Assembly: GCA_030694465.1 (NCBI GenBank)
Contig: JAUXYJ010000055.1
Location: 501,496 to 565,495 of the forward strand
Reading direction: 5' to 3'
DNA from: Deltaproteobacteria bacterium
GTDB lineage: Bacteria; Myxococcota_A; Polyangia; Polyangiales; Ga0077539
Length of the DNA: 64,000 nt
Positions 8,303 to 17,768 of this stretch are shown here, one piece after another. The translations under genes and the position numbers were made by a program. Under the pieces are notes generated by a model, which did not search any database, was not told where the DNA came from, and worked only from the letters and a program-made list of their open reading frames with translations. Numbering within the stretch: the stretch's first letter is position 1; each line of letters begins with the position of its first letter.

Positions 8303-9487
8303 ATGAAAACCCGCCTAAACCTCGCAGTTCTCGCGCTCGCGGTGGCAGCTACCGCTGTCGCGCTTCCCGCCCAGGCCCAGGTCACCGCTGCGCAAAGAAC
8401 AGAAGCAGGTCGTCACTTTCGGGCAGGGGTCGATCTCTTTGCGCGCGGGGACTTCAGCGCCGCGCTCGCGGATTTTCAGTCTGCTTATCGCATCGCGCCG
8501 CACCATCTCGTGCGTGTCAACATTGCAAACTGCTACCTCCGACTGAGCCGGCCCATTGACGCGCTCAATCACTTCGAGCACTTCTTGACTGAAGGGGCCG
8601 CCGCGGGACCGCTCGATCCGCAGCGACGGCGCGAAGTCGAGACTCAGATCGCCGAGCTTCGGGGACAGATCGCCGAGGTCCAGGTTCGGATTGAGCCGAG
8701 CTCAGCGCGCGACCCGATCGTGATGGTCGATGGCCAGACCGCGAACAGCCAGGGTGTCGTTCGGATGATGCCCGGGCGACACACGGTGGACGTGACCGCG
8801 GACGGTTTTGGTCCTGGGCACCTTGAGCTGCAGGTGACTGCAGGGCAACGCTCCGAGAGCGTGGTCGCACTTCGCGCGCCGGTCGTGGCCCCGGTCGCTG
8901 CCCCCGTTGTGGCCGTCGGGACGCCTGCGACTGGCACCCCGGTGGTTTCTACGCCAGTCGTGGCGACCGCGACGCCCGCTGCCGGGACGGGGGGCGCGAC
9001 GGTGGGCACCCAGGGTGCTGCTGGGGCTGGGGGTGCTCCGGTTGGGGCAGGGGGGGCTGTAGAGCCTCCTGGGACCGGCGGCGAGCTGGGCAGCGGGCTG
9101 GTGACTGGTCCCGTGGACAGCGGGCGAGGTTTGCCCCCGGCTGCGTTCATTGCGAGCGCTGCTGGCACAGGGGTGCTGGCGATTGGTTGGGGCGTTTTTG
9201 GCGGCCTCGCGCTGAGCGCCAATGGCGAGTTCGATACCATCGCGCGACGCGTTCAATCCGGAACGACGACCACGTCTGACCGAGCGATGGCTGAGTCCGC
9301 AGCGTCCCGCGCGCGAACCTTCGCGTTGGTCTCAGACGTCATGCTGGGCCTCACGATCGGTGGCGCAATCGCGACGGGGATCATTGGCTTCAATACGCGC
9401 TGGCGTTCGGCGCCGCCCCCCGCCGTGCTCGCGATGCCTTGGGTGAGTCCCCACGGAGCAGGGCTCAGCATTGGGGGAGCGCTGTGA
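8303..9487 (+). CDS. Exported TPR/PEGA-like protein with Val/Thr/Gly-rich linker
   Basis: ATG 8303 begins a clear signal peptide (MKTRLNLAVLALAVAATAVALPAQAQ). Next comes a TPR-like segment (about residues 30-95: AGRHFRAGVDLFARGDFSAALADF, then APHHLVRVNIANCYLRL) and a PEGA-like beta region (VMVDGQTANSQGVVRMMPGRHTVDVTADG). A low-complexity linker rich in V, A, T, P and G (about 195-270) leads to two hydrophobic segments near the C-terminus. This architecture is common in Myxococcota envelope proteins of unknown function. It overlaps the next gene by four bases, so the two probably work together. The frame extends upstream to 8069 without support. Confidence 0.8.
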   Translation: MKTRLNLAVLALAVAATAVALPAQAQVTAAQRTEAGRHFRAGVDLFARGDFSAALADFQSAYRIAPHHLVRVNIANCYLRLSRPIDALNHFEHFLTEGAAAGPLDPQRRREVETQIAELRGQIAEVQVRIEPSSARDPIVMVDGQTANSQGVVRMMPGRHTVDVTADGFGPGHLELQVTAGQRSESVVALRAPVVAPVAAPVVAVGTPATGTPVVSTPVVATATPAAGTGGATVGTQGAAGAGGAPVGAGGAVEPPGTGGELGSGLVTGPVDSGRGLPPAAFIASAAGTGVLAIGWGVFGGLALSANGEFDTIARRVQSGTTTTSDRAMAESAASRARTFALVSDVMLGLTIGGAIATGIIGFNTRWRSAPPPAVLAMPWVSPHGAGLSIGGAL

Positions 9488-10803
9488 GCCGCGTCCGCGG
9501 AGCCCTCTTTCTCTCGGCGCTGACAGCGAACGCCCTGTTGGGATGCTCGGTGCTGGTTCAGCCTGATCTCTCGCGTCTCAACGGCGGCGATGCTGGGATG
9601 CAAGCGGACTCTTCGGTCATCGAGGACACAGGAGCCGTGGACGATGTGCCCGTGGTGACCAACCCCGACGTAGTCCAGGGGTGCCTCAACGATTGCGTCG
9701 ATTCGATCGCTTGCACCATCGACCGCTGCGCCAACAACACCTGCATTCACACCCCAGACGACACACGATGTGGCGCCGACCGCCGATGTGATCCCGTGAT
9801 GGGTTGTGTCGCGGTCGTGATGCCGCGGTGCATGACTCCCGCGGATTGCAACGACAATAACCCGTGCACGAGTGACGCTTGCACTAGCAATCGGTGTGCG
9901 AATTTGCCCGTGGATGCCGATGGTGACTCTGCGCCGGCGCGGATGGTGGATGGTCGCGTCTGTCCTCTTGGCACCGACTGTGACGACAACAATCGTGCGA
10001 TCCATCCGGGAGCGCCCGAGGTCTGTGACAACCTCGACAACAACTGTGACTCACGCGTGGACGAGGGGCTGATGTGCATGCCTCCCGCGCCCAACGCGAC
10101 GTGTGCGACCGCCGCGATCTTCGATCTTACGAGCGCGACGAATATCGAAGTCAACGGAGACAACTCGCGTGGCACCTCGGTGGTTCGCAGCGTTTGCTCT
10201 ATGGATGGCGCGCCCGAGCTCTGGTACTCGGTGGTCTGGCCAAGCAACCGCGACCTCGTGGTCGATGCAACGGGTGCGTCCGACGGCGTGGATCCCGTGG
10301 TCTTTGTAGCGCCCAATTGTGGATCGAACCCTTACGTCTGCAACGACGACATCAGCGCCCGCAACCTCGCTGCGCGCGTTTACCTGCGCGCAGAGTCCAA
10401 TGTGCCTGGGCGACGCACCGCCGTGATCGGCGTTGAGTCAAACGCTGCGTCGCGTGCCGGTGCATTTCGCCTGCGTTTGCGCACACAAAACCAAGTGAGT
10501 GCCGATTGCGGGGCTCCGTTTCGTGTTGACGAAGGAGGCGCGGTCCGCAGCCCAGCTCCTGGAATCACAGCGACCTCGAGGCTCTTCTGTGGTGGCATGG
10601 TCGGTGCCTCAGACACCTACAACTACGTTGGCAATCGCGGAAACGTGGGCTTTAGGCTGAGCGCAGGCAGGCTCTCCCAGCGGCGATCGTGCACCGAGAC
10701 TGGGGCTTGTCTAAGCACGATGACCATCAACAGCGACGGAGACTCGTTGCTCACGGTCGAACAGCCCGGTGGAAGCTACACGCTTCAGTTCATTGGCAAC
10801 TGA
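9484..10803 (+). CDS. Lipoprotein with MopE-type metal-binding motifs
   Basis: GTG 9484 overlaps the previous stop (GTGA) and has GGGGAG six bases upstream. It gives a lipoprotein signal with lipobox ALLGC (Cys at residue 21). The Cys-rich region contains repeats of the type C-x-D-x2-P-C-T-x-D-x-C and then a MopE motif (GTDCDDNNRAIHPGAPEVCDNLDNNCDSRVDEG), found in putative metal-binding proteins of Deltaproteobacteria. The C-terminal half is beta-rich and resembles prepeptidase/adhesin-like domains but has no catalytic residues I recognise. It is likely surface-anchored with the TPR protein encoded upstream. Confidence 0.85.
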   Translation: MSRVRGALFLSALTANALLGCSVLVQPDLSRLNGGDAGMQADSSVIEDTGAVDDVPVVTNPDVVQGCLNDCVDSIACTIDRCANNTCIHTPDDTRCGADRRCDPVMGCVAVVMPRCMTPADCNDNNPCTSDACTSNRCANLPVDADGDSAPARMVDGRVCPLGTDCDDNNRAIHPGAPEVCDNLDNNCDSRVDEGLMCMPPAPNATCATAAIFDLTSATNIEVNGDNSRGTSVVRSVCSMDGAPELWYSVVWPSNRDLVVDATGASDGVDPVVFVAPNCGSNPYVCNDDISARNLAARVYLRAESNVPGRRTAVIGVESNAASRAGAFRLRLRTQNQVSADCGAPFRVDEGGAVRSPAPGITATSRLFCGGMVGASDTYNYVGNRGNVGFRLSAGRLSQRRSCTETGACLSTMTINSDGDSLLTVEQPGGSYTLQFIGN

Positions 10804-10869
10804 AGCGAGCACTTCTCGGGTGTTTTTTCGGGTGTCTAGCCCAATTAAGCCCCCCGGCGCAGCACAAGG

Positions 10870-12165
10870 CTAGAGCTCGAACTCGGCGGCCTCAAGCAGC
10901 TCGGTGATCCTGTGAAGGAAGTTATTCGCAGCGACTCCGTCGACGATCCGATGATCGTAGGAGAGGCACGCGAACATTACCTGGTGGATCGCAATGTGGT
11001 CTTCGCCATCAAGCTCGACGACCACGGGGCGCTTCACCATTTCGCCCAAACGGAGGATGCCCACGTTGGGTTGCGAGATAATCGCGGCTCCAACGAAGTT
11101 GCCCTTGAGCCCGGGATTCGAGATGCAAAACGTCGCACCCGAGAGGTCGTCTGGGGTGAGCTTTCCGTCGCGCGCCTTGGTCGCAATGTCATCAATCGCG
11201 CGAGCGAGACCCCGGATCGTGAGCTCGTCCGCGTCGCGAACGACGGGCACGACGAGTCCGTCTTTGGTCTCGACCGCGATGCCGAGGTGAATGCGTTTGA
11301 TCTTGGCGTACGCGTCGTCAAGAACTCGCGCATTGAGCATCGGGTTTTCGCGAAGCGCGCGAGCGACGGTCGCAGCAACAAAGGCCAAGTAGGTGAGGCC
11401 TACGCCCTGGGCTTTGTACTCGTTTTTCTTCTTTTCGCGCAGCTTGTAGACGCGGTGCATGTCGACTTCTGCAAACGTCATCACGTGAGGCGAGACGTGC
11501 TTTGAGTACACCATGTGCTCCGCAATAATGCGGCGGCGGCGAGAGAACGGGACAACCTCGTCACCAGGCTGCGGAACGAATGGCGGCACACGAAAGCTCT
11601 TCGGCACGGCGACAAACGAAGTGAGCTCTGCGACGGCTTGCGTGCGAGCGATCGACGGCGTTGCAGCTGCTGCGGGGACGTGCACCACGGGTGTAGTGAG
11701 TGGGACGGGTGCTGCGATTGAGGTCGGCGCGCCCGCGACAGCGCTGAGCACGTCTTGTTTGGTCACGCGACCATGCTCGCCGGTCCCCCGAACAGACGCG
11801 AGATCCACGCCGTGTTCGCGCGCCAACGAGCGGACAGCGGGTGAGCTTGGGCTCCCGGCGCTGCTCTCGGCGGCGGCGCTTGGAGCGCTCGCTACGGACG
11901 CTGTAGCTGGGACTACGCCAGAGGTCGCTGCGTCATCGATCACGGCGATGACCGTGTTGACGTTGACGGTTACGCCTTCTGCGACTGCATGCTTGACGAC
12001 AATTCCAGCGACGGGGGAAGGCACATCAGTGTCCGCCTTGTCCGTCGAAATGGTCACTAGCATTTGGTCTTTTTGCACTGCCGAACCTACGGCAATGAGC
12101 CACCGAGTAATTGTCCCTTCGACAACACTCTCACCAAGTTGTGGCATCACGACATCGATCGCCAT
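10870..12165 (-). CDS. Dihydrolipoamide acyltransferase (E2) of a 2-oxo acid dehydrogenase complex
   Basis: Domains in order are a lipoyl domain (MPQLGESVVEGTITRWL, lipoyl-lysine in STDKADTDVPSP near residue 43), an Ala/Pro/Thr linker, a peripheral-subunit-binding domain (SPAVRSLAREHGVDLASVRGTG), and a catalytic domain ending in the active-site motif SYDHRIVDG. It transfers an acyl group from lipoate to CoA. E1 and E3 genes are not adjacent, so the substrate (pyruvate, 2-oxoglutarate or branched-chain 2-oxo acids) is undecided; the ESVVEG lipoyl start fits the SucB/BkdB group best. ATG 12165 begins the lipoyl domain directly; an upstream start at 12192 is less likely. Confidence 0.92.
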   Translation of the reverse strand: MAIDVVMPQLGESVVEGTITRWLIAVGSAVQKDQMLVTISTDKADTDVPSPVAGIVVKHAVAEGVTVNVNTVIAVIDDAATSGVVPATASVASAPSAAAESSAGSPSSPAVRSLAREHGVDLASVRGTGEHGRVTKQDVLSAVAGAPTSIAAPVPLTTPVVHVPAAAATPSIARTQAVAELTSFVAVPKSFRVPPFVPQPGDEVVPFSRRRRIIAEHMVYSKHVSPHVMTFAEVDMHRVYKLREKKKNEYKAQGVGLTYLAFVAATVARALRENPMLNARVLDDAYAKIKRIHLGIAVETKDGLVVPVVRDADELTIRGLARAIDDIATKARDGKLTPDDLSGATFCISNPGLKGNFVGAAIISQPNVGILRLGEMVKRPVVVELDGEDHIAIHQVMFACLSYDHRIVDGVAANNFLHRITELLEAAEFEL

Positions 12166-12292
12166 TGAGCCTCTTGCTCCTCTCCTCACCACGCGGGATC
12201 CAACAACAAGATTGCGGGTGAGATTGCGCGCGGAAACTACCCAGCATCGGCCAGTGATTGCAACGCTTCACACTCACCTTCGGTACAATCGA

Positions 12293-13261
12293 CTAGTCAG
12301 TCCCCAAACGCCCGCTCGATCGCAGGTCTTCGATCGCTGCGATCGGTGCCCGCAGCCAGGGGTGATCTGCGATGAGCTGTCCCAGCGATAGATCGCGCGA
12401 CGTGAGCTCGCCTTGCGCTGAGGTGAGGGTCTCGGTGAGGGCCTCGTGCAGCTTTCGACCGCTAATTCCCTGCAGTCTTAGCTCTCTCAGCGAGATCGCG
12501 CCGTCCCGTTTGGCCAGCCGCTCTCCGCCGTCGCCGAGTACAAGTCCAACATGTGCGTAGTTGGGAGGCGTCGCACCCAGTGCGCGGTAGAGCAGGACTT
12601 GTCGTGGGGTGCTCGCGAGCAAATCGCGACCGCGAAGCACGTGATCAATCTCCATCACGATGTCATCGACGACCACCGCAAGTTGATACGAGGCGACCCC
12701 GTCAGATCGAAACACGACGAAGTCCCCGACGTCTCTCGCGACGTCTTGTCCAAAGCGCCCTTGGAGCAAATCGAGCACCTCGATTTCGCCGGGTTGAACG
12801 GCAAAACGCCAAACAAATCCTCGCTTCGCGGCTCGCGCCTCGGCCATCACTTGCGCTGGATCGCGCCCGCGACAAGTACCTAGATAGACCGGGTCTTGAC
12901 CGTGGGGAGCGCGGCTGCTGTCGGCGACGTCTTTGCGAGAACATTTGCAGGGATAAATGAGCCCGTCACGCTCGAATTGGGCGCGCGCGTGTTCGTAGAG
13001 CGCGTGACGCTGGCTCTGAAAATAGGGTGCGTGAGGGCCGTGAATGGGCCCTTCGTCCCACTGTGTCTGAAGCCAGCTCAGGTCGGCCAATAGCTGCTCG
13101 GTCATCCCTGGCCGCAGGCGTGAGGCGTCTAGGTCTTCAACCCGCAAGACCGAGGTTCCTCCTGTCGTCTTCGCGATCCAGCGGACCGCGAGCGCAGTGC
13201 GCGCGCTCCCAAGGTGGAGCTCTCCCGACGGGGTTGGTGCGAATCTTCCGCGCGTGGTCAT
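12293..13261 (-). CDS. gluQ: Glutamyl-Q tRNA(Asp) synthetase (GluQRS)
   Basis: This is a class I catalytic core of about 322 residues without an anticodon-binding domain, as in YadB/GluQRS. The HIGH-like motif is HLGS in FAPTPSGELHLGSARTAL, the KMSKS-like motif is LAKRDG, and the zinc-site cysteines are CKCSRKD with GTCRG. GluQRS attaches glutamate to queuosine in tRNA-Asp, which requires queuosine-modified tRNA. A queuosine-precursor transporter candidate lies in this same window near 59.5 kb. ATG 13261 matches the family N-terminus (TTRGRFAPTPSG); a TTG at 13282 is less likely. Confidence 0.93.
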   Translation of the reverse strand: MTTRGRFAPTPSGELHLGSARTALAVRWIAKTTGGTSVLRVEDLDASRLRPGMTEQLLADLSWLQTQWDEGPIHGPHAPYFQSQRHALYEHARAQFERDGLIYPCKCSRKDVADSSRAPHGQDPVYLGTCRGRDPAQVMAEARAAKRGFVWRFAVQPGEIEVLDLLQGRFGQDVARDVGDFVVFRSDGVASYQLAVVVDDIVMEIDHVLRGRDLLASTPRQVLLYRALGATPPNYAHVGLVLGDGGERLAKRDGAISLRELRLQGISGRKLHEALTETLTSAQGELTSRDLSLGQLIADHPWLRAPIAAIEDLRSSGRLGTD

Positions 13262-13385
13262 GAGCTCAAAGTGCCTAGACAAACACCCATCGAGACCCTC
13301 CGGTTAGCGTCCATGGCGTGCTAGCAACGCGGGTGCCAATTCGACCCACCGCCCAAACCGTTGCTCGCATCGAGAACCTCTGGCC

Positions 13386-14189
13386 ATGAACGACATCATT
13401 GACCCGATTGAATCGCATTTGTGTGACGTTTTACAGAGTCTTATTGAATCACTCGGCGTGCTCGAGTCTCGTGTTCCCCCCGCCGTACTCCGAGAAGCGC
13501 TGCGCTCGGCCGGAGGCTCGCTGATCGCCGACGCGATCGCCGCTCGCGCGGCAGCCTCGGTAGCACACGAGCTGCGCAACCCCTTGGCAGTGATCGCGAC
13601 CTCGACCTCGTTGGTTCGTCAGCGATCAAGCGCTGACGCTTCTGCGCTCCGAAACCTCGCCAAGATCGAGCGCCAGGTCAAGCTGGCCGCGAGCCTCAGC
13701 GAGTCGCTCTTGCACCTCGGTTCGCCTCGTGCACTGCAGCGGGTCGCACTTCGACCGAACTCTATCTTTGCGCTTGCGACCGAGCGCGTCGTGCTGAGGT
13801 CCAGGGTGACAGTCATAAACGATGCCAGCGATGACGAGCTTACTTTCGAAGGCGACGAACTCGCAGTGACGACAATCATTGCAAATTTGCTAATCAATGC
13901 GGACCGCGCAGCAGGCGTCTCGGGCGCGATCGTGCTGCGCAGCGGACGTGTCGGTGATCACGTCTGTCTCTTTGTCGACGACGACGGGCCCGGCATCGAT
14001 CCCAGCATCTCGCAGCGGCTGTTTGATCTCGGCGCGACCCAGGCTGTCGGCGGCAATGGCCTCGGCCTCGCGTTATCTCGTGCGCTCGCGCGGTCGATGA
14101 ACGGTGATCTTGCGCTCTCAAGCGGGTCACTCCAGGGCGCCTGTTTTGCACTCTCTCTGCCCTCCCTCCGCACGGAGCAATCGCGGTGA
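13386..14189 (+). CDS. Sensor histidine kinase, cytoplasmic, no recognisable sensor domain
   Basis: The protein has about 267 residues. The phospho-acceptor histidine is H61 in SVAHELRNPLAVIATS. The ATPase domain has an N-box (IIANLLINADRAA), a G1 box (DDDGPGID) and a G2 box (GGNGLGLALSRALA). There is no membrane segment, PAS or GAF domain. The N-terminal 50 residues are helical. The stop overlaps the GTG start of the next gene (GTGA), a receiver-PAS-kinase, so the two are co-translated. I infer one phosphorelay, with this kinase possibly feeding the receiver of its neighbour. Confidence 0.9.
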   Translation: MNDIIDPIESHLCDVLQSLIESLGVLESRVPPAVLREALRSAGGSLIADAIAARAAASVAHELRNPLAVIATSTSLVRQRSSADASALRNLAKIERQVKLAASLSESLLHLGSPRALQRVALRPNSIFALATERVVLRSRVTVINDASDDELTFEGDELAVTTIIANLLINADRAAGVSGAIVLRSGRVGDHVCLFVDDDGPGIDPSISQRLFDLGATQAVGGNGLGLALSRALARSMNGDLALSSGSLQGACFALSLPSLRTEQSR

Positions 14190-15694
14190 GTCAACGCCTA
14201 CTCATCATCGACGACAACCACGAGTTGGCCGAAGACCTCGTCGAGATCTTTGCGGCGCAAGACTACAAGGTCACCGTCGTGAGCAGCGCCCGCGAGGGTC
14301 TTGAGACTGCTGGTCATATTGGGTTTGATCTGGCATTTGTCGACGTCAATTTGCCCGATACTGCGGGTCACGAGCTGGTTCCAAAGCTCAAGGCTCTCTG
14401 TCCGTTGGGTGAGGTTCTGCTCATCACGGGGCATGCGTCGATGGACTCGGCGATCGCGGCGGTGCGCGTGGGTGCGTTTCAGTATGTGGTCAAGCCCTTC
14501 AACGTCGAAGAGCTGTTGGCGACGAGCGCGCGTGCGATGGCGCAGGTGCAGCTTCGCTACGAACGCGAAGCGCTAAGCCACGCACTGGGCGAGAGCGAGC
14601 GACGCTATCGCGACGTGGTCGAGTCGACGGGGGTCTTGGTGATCGCGCTTGACCGAGTGGGTGCGATTTGTATGGCAAATCGCAAGGCAATCGCTCGTAT
14701 CGGGGTGCCCCAAGGTGAGCTGGTTGGTGCGGATTTTGTGCAACAGTGCCTAGTCACCGACGCGCACACCCTCGCGCGATCGCGTATCGCCGCGGTGCTC
14801 GCCTCAAGCGCGCCGCTCGAATTCGAAGGGCCGCTTAAGACAACCGACGGCAGCCGTCGCACGGTGCGCTGGCATGTGACCCCGGCCGTGGGAGCGACGC
14901 GCGATCAGGACGGTGTTGTGCTGTACCTCACGGGCGTCGACGTCAGCGAGCGACTTGAGCTTGAGCGACGCGCCGCTGAGTCCGAAGCGCTCGCACAAAT
15001 GGGCACGCTTGCAGCGGGTTTGGCCCACGAAATCCGCAACCCGCTCAACGCAGCGGGCTTGCAACTCCACATGCTGGGGCGCGGGATCGACAAGCTCATG
15101 GGCGAGGAGCGTGAGCCGCTCAAGAGCCGCGTCGATGTCGTGGCGACTGAGCTCAAACGACTCGAGCATTTGCTGTCCGACTTTCTCGATCTTGCGCGTC
15201 CTCGACCCATTCAGCGCTCGCCGGTGGACATCCGTCAATTGGTCGCCCAAGTGCTCACTTGGCACGAAGTCACCGCGCAATCGCGCGATGTACGGATCGA
15301 GATCACCGCGCTCCCAGCCCTCGCGCTCGGAGATCGCGAGCGACTGGAGCAGGTGTTTCACAACCTCGTCGTCAACGCGCTCGAGGCGTCGCCGTCTGGA
15401 TCGCGTGTCAGGGTCGCGATTCATGTCGACCATGAGACGCGGCCGGCGACGGTCGTTGCCGAAATCGCGGACGAAGGTCGTGGCATTTCGCCCGAGGTGC
15501 TCAGCAGAATCTACGAGCCATTTTTCACGACAAAGCCTGCTGGCACCGGGCTCGGGCTGACCATCGTGAGGCAGATCGTCCATCGTCACGGTGGCTCTGT
15601 CTTGATCGAGTCGGTCTCACGCAAAGGCACGCGAGTGGTTGTACGGCTCCCGGCGGCTGAGACCCACGAAGAGCCCCGGCCCGGCACCGCATAG
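14186..15694 (+). CDS. Receiver-PAS-histidine kinase hybrid
   Basis: Domain order is an N-terminal receiver (D53 in LAFVDVNLPD, K103 in YVVKPFN), a PAS domain (about residues 135-250), and a HisKA/HATPase transmitter with H281 in GLAHEIRNPLNAAGLQL. The ATPase boxes are HNLVVNALEASPSG, DEGRGISPEVLSRIYEPFFTT and GTGLGLTIVRQIV. A receiver placed before the transmitter suggests input by phosphorylation and output as a kinase. It follows the shorter kinase with a four-base overlap. No DNA-binding regulator lies next to the pair, so the final output is not visible. Confidence 0.93.
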   Translation: MSQRLLIIDDNHELAEDLVEIFAAQDYKVTVVSSAREGLETAGHIGFDLAFVDVNLPDTAGHELVPKLKALCPLGEVLLITGHASMDSAIAAVRVGAFQYVVKPFNVEELLATSARAMAQVQLRYEREALSHALGESERRYRDVVESTGVLVIALDRVGAICMANRKAIARIGVPQGELVGADFVQQCLVTDAHTLARSRIAAVLASSAPLEFEGPLKTTDGSRRTVRWHVTPAVGATRDQDGVVLYLTGVDVSERLELERRAAESEALAQMGTLAAGLAHEIRNPLNAAGLQLHMLGRGIDKLMGEEREPLKSRVDVVATELKRLEHLLSDFLDLARPRPIQRSPVDIRQLVAQVLTWHEVTAQSRDVRIEITALPALALGDRERLEQVFHNLVVNALEASPSGSRVRVAIHVDHETRPATVVAEIADEGRGISPEVLSRIYEPFFTTKPAGTGLGLTIVRQIVHRHGGSVLIESVSRKGTRVVVRLPAAETHEEPRPGTA

Positions 15695-15848
15695 CGCGAG
15701 GGGGTCTGCGAGAGGTCGTGAAATAGCGGTGACGCTGCGCGGTGGTCGCTTGCGCATGTAGGGGGATCCACGCGATAATCCGACGGTGTTTGTGTGCGTG
15801 CTCAGCGATTCGCTAGCGCCGCACCACAGACGAAAGAGAAAACTTGCG

Positions 15849-17408
15849 ATGACTTACCGTCTCCCAACGCACGCCGCACCTGCACTCCGGTCCATTTTGT
15901 CGGCGCTGACGTTGCTCGGCAGTGTCTCTCTGGCGGCCACAGCGTCTGCAGATGCGGGCGTCGGAGACGCCTCTGCGCCGGCCTCTGACAGCGGGGCTCC
16001 AGCCGAGGATGCGGGCGCTCCGCCAGCGAATATCCCGCCGTTGCCGAGCTGTCCGGGAGCCATTAACACACAGGATGTCCCCGTGAGCTTTATGCGCATG
16101 GGGCCCGTGGATGCCCTCCCAGGCACTGGGATGCGCATGGTGGGAAGCCGCACCTTTGGGCTCGAGTTTAACCTGCTCTTTTCGGGGACGTACGACCTCG
16201 CGATGGCGGGCACGTTGCATCTCAACTGGCTCAACCGCGCCGCGCCCATCACGATCACGACCGACGGGACGCCTGCGACCGGCAACTTTCGCGTGAACTA
16301 CGGCCTGCGAATGGTCGGTCGGATTTTCGTCGCAGGCGCGACGTTTGATCTCCCGCTCTCGAACATCATCATGGACAACGAGTCCATGGGTCGCGCGATG
16401 TTTGACCCGTGGCAGTTCGAGTACACCGACGCGACGCGCATCCATCTCAACGTGTCCGCTTGGCGCACCGTTTACTCTCGCACGTTTAACATCGGTGGCG
16501 AAGATTACCCGGTGGACGTGCAGATGCGCTTCAACATGACGTGCAACGCGCGCACGCTTGAGATTGGCTTTCCCAACCGCATGGCGGGCGCGATGGGGAT
16601 GGCCTTTGGAGCGATTAACACCGCGACCCCTGCCGTGACCGTCCCGGTCCCGCGCGATGGCGTCTTGCCCCTCGCGGTACGATGGAAACCCCAGATCCGC
16701 TACGTAGGCTCTCTGCAGTTTCGGCTCGTTGTACGTCGCCGTGTCTGTGTCGTCGGGATTTGCTCCAACATTGATGTGCCCACGCCAGACTTCGCCTCGA
16801 TCCCGATCGATCGCGAGACGCTCCCAGATCCATTTGAGCCCACTGACACGCGGGTATTGTTGCCGCTTCAGCAGGTTGACCTGCCCGAGCTCGACTTCGG
16901 TTCGGTTCGTCTCGGTACGACCGCGATGCAGAGCCTTGTGGTGCTCAACCCAGGCGCGTCGCCTCTCGCGATGGCGATCTCTGAGCCAGGCGAGCGCGCG
17001 TTTCGACTTGGGATGAACACCGCATGTGTGGCTCCGACGCGTGACACGACGATCCCGGTGACCTTTGCGCCCACTTCGCTCGGACAATTCCGCAGCGAGG
17101 TCACCATTGGATCCAACAGCGCCAACAACAACCCGCTGCGCGTCGCGCTCATCGGCCGTGGCGCCGAAGTGACCGTTCCGCCGACCTCGTCGGGCGATGG
17201 TGGCGTGCGCGATGGCGGCTCCGGCGGTGGCGATGGCGGACGTGGCGGTCGCACCGGGACCGAGTACCGTGGCGCCGAGCTTGACGCGGGCTGCGCTTGT
17301 CGAACGAGTGTCCCAACGCATCACAACACGCGCGCGCCTCAGACGCTGGCGTTGGCCGCGCTCGCGGTGTGTGCTTCTGGGCTGGTCCGCCGCGCACGTA
17401 AGCGCTAG
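15849..17408 (+). CDS. Secreted protein with ASPM/SPD-2/Hydin-like domain and MYXO-CTERM-like anchor
   Basis: ATG 15849 starts a signal peptide ending near SLAATASADA. An Asp/Ala/Pro-rich linker follows, then a large beta-rich region of unknown type (about residues 60-330). Next comes a choice-of-anchor/Hydin-like domain, whose hallmarks are LDFGSVRLGTTAMQSLVVLNPG, IPVTFAPTSLGQFRSEVTIGSN and VALIGRGAE. The C-terminus has a Gly/Asp-rich spacer, GCACRT, a hydrophobic helix and VRRARKR, which matches the layout of MYXO-CTERM surface-sorting signals. It is likely cell-surface exposed. An upstream in-frame start at 15786 is not needed. Confidence 0.82.
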   Translation: MTYRLPTHAAPALRSILSALTLLGSVSLAATASADAGVGDASAPASDSGAPAEDAGAPPANIPPLPSCPGAINTQDVPVSFMRMGPVDALPGTGMRMVGSRTFGLEFNLLFSGTYDLAMAGTLHLNWLNRAAPITITTDGTPATGNFRVNYGLRMVGRIFVAGATFDLPLSNIIMDNESMGRAMFDPWQFEYTDATRIHLNVSAWRTVYSRTFNIGGEDYPVDVQMRFNMTCNARTLEIGFPNRMAGAMGMAFGAINTATPAVTVPVPRDGVLPLAVRWKPQIRYVGSLQFRLVVRRRVCVVGICSNIDVPTPDFASIPIDRETLPDPFEPTDTRVLLPLQQVDLPELDFGSVRLGTTAMQSLVVLNPGASPLAMAISEPGERAFRLGMNTACVAPTRDTTIPVTFAPTSLGQFRSEVTIGSNSANNNPLRVALIGRGAEVTVPPTSSGDGGVRDGGSGGGDGGRGGRTGTEYRGAELDAGCACRTSVPTHHNTRAPQTLALAALAVCASGLVRRARKR

Positions 17409-17422
17409 ATACGTCGCCTGCC

Positions 17423-17743
17423 ATGGCGCGATCACGAACCCAAATCCTGCAAGAGCGTCTGCGTTGGCTAGACGAAAACCTCGTCAAACTTGAGCGCGAC
17501 CGCGAGCGAATGCCCTACCTTGGGACCACGATCCTTCTGGCGCCGCTTGCCGGTTGGTTGTTCGGGGGCCTCGCGGCGCTCTTGGTCGGCATCGCCACGC
17601 TGAGCCTCGTGAGCGTTGGGGTCTACGTCGTGTGGGGACACAAGAACGAGTACAGCACCGAGCGCACGAGCGTGCGTCGCGAGCTCACTTCACTGGGTGT
17701 CACGCTTGAGCCAGACAAGAAGGTCGTGAAGTATCTTCGCTGA
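17423..17743 (+). CDS. Small membrane protein with N-terminal coiled coil
   Basis: The protein has 106 residues. A charged helix (QERLRWLDENLVKLERDRERM) precedes a long hydrophobic region that can hold two membrane helices (TTILLAPLAGWLFGGLAALLVGIATLSLVSVGVYVVW). A short charged tail follows (STERTSVRRELTSLGV). No family is recognised. It begins 14 bases after the surface-protein gene and is convergent with phaC, ending 25 bases away from it. It is probably an inner-membrane protein of unknown function. Confidence 0.7.
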   Translation: MARSRTQILQERLRWLDENLVKLERDRERMPYLGTTILLAPLAGWLFGGLAALLVGIATLSLVSVGVYVVWGHKNEYSTERTSVRRELTSLGVTLEPDKKVVKYLR

Positions 17744-17768
17744 CTCGATGCAATTGGCGTGTAAAAAA

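Noticed and set aside
10804..10869. Possible bidirectional terminator between convergent MopE-lipoprotein and E2 genes
   Set aside because: A T-run is present (about 10822-10827), but I could not find a stable stem before it on either strand.
15813..17435. 540-codon leftward open frame opposite the surface-protein gene
   Set aside because: The composition is an Arg/His/Gly shadow of the opposite strand; the rightward frame has a signal peptide, a Hydin-like domain and a sorting tail.
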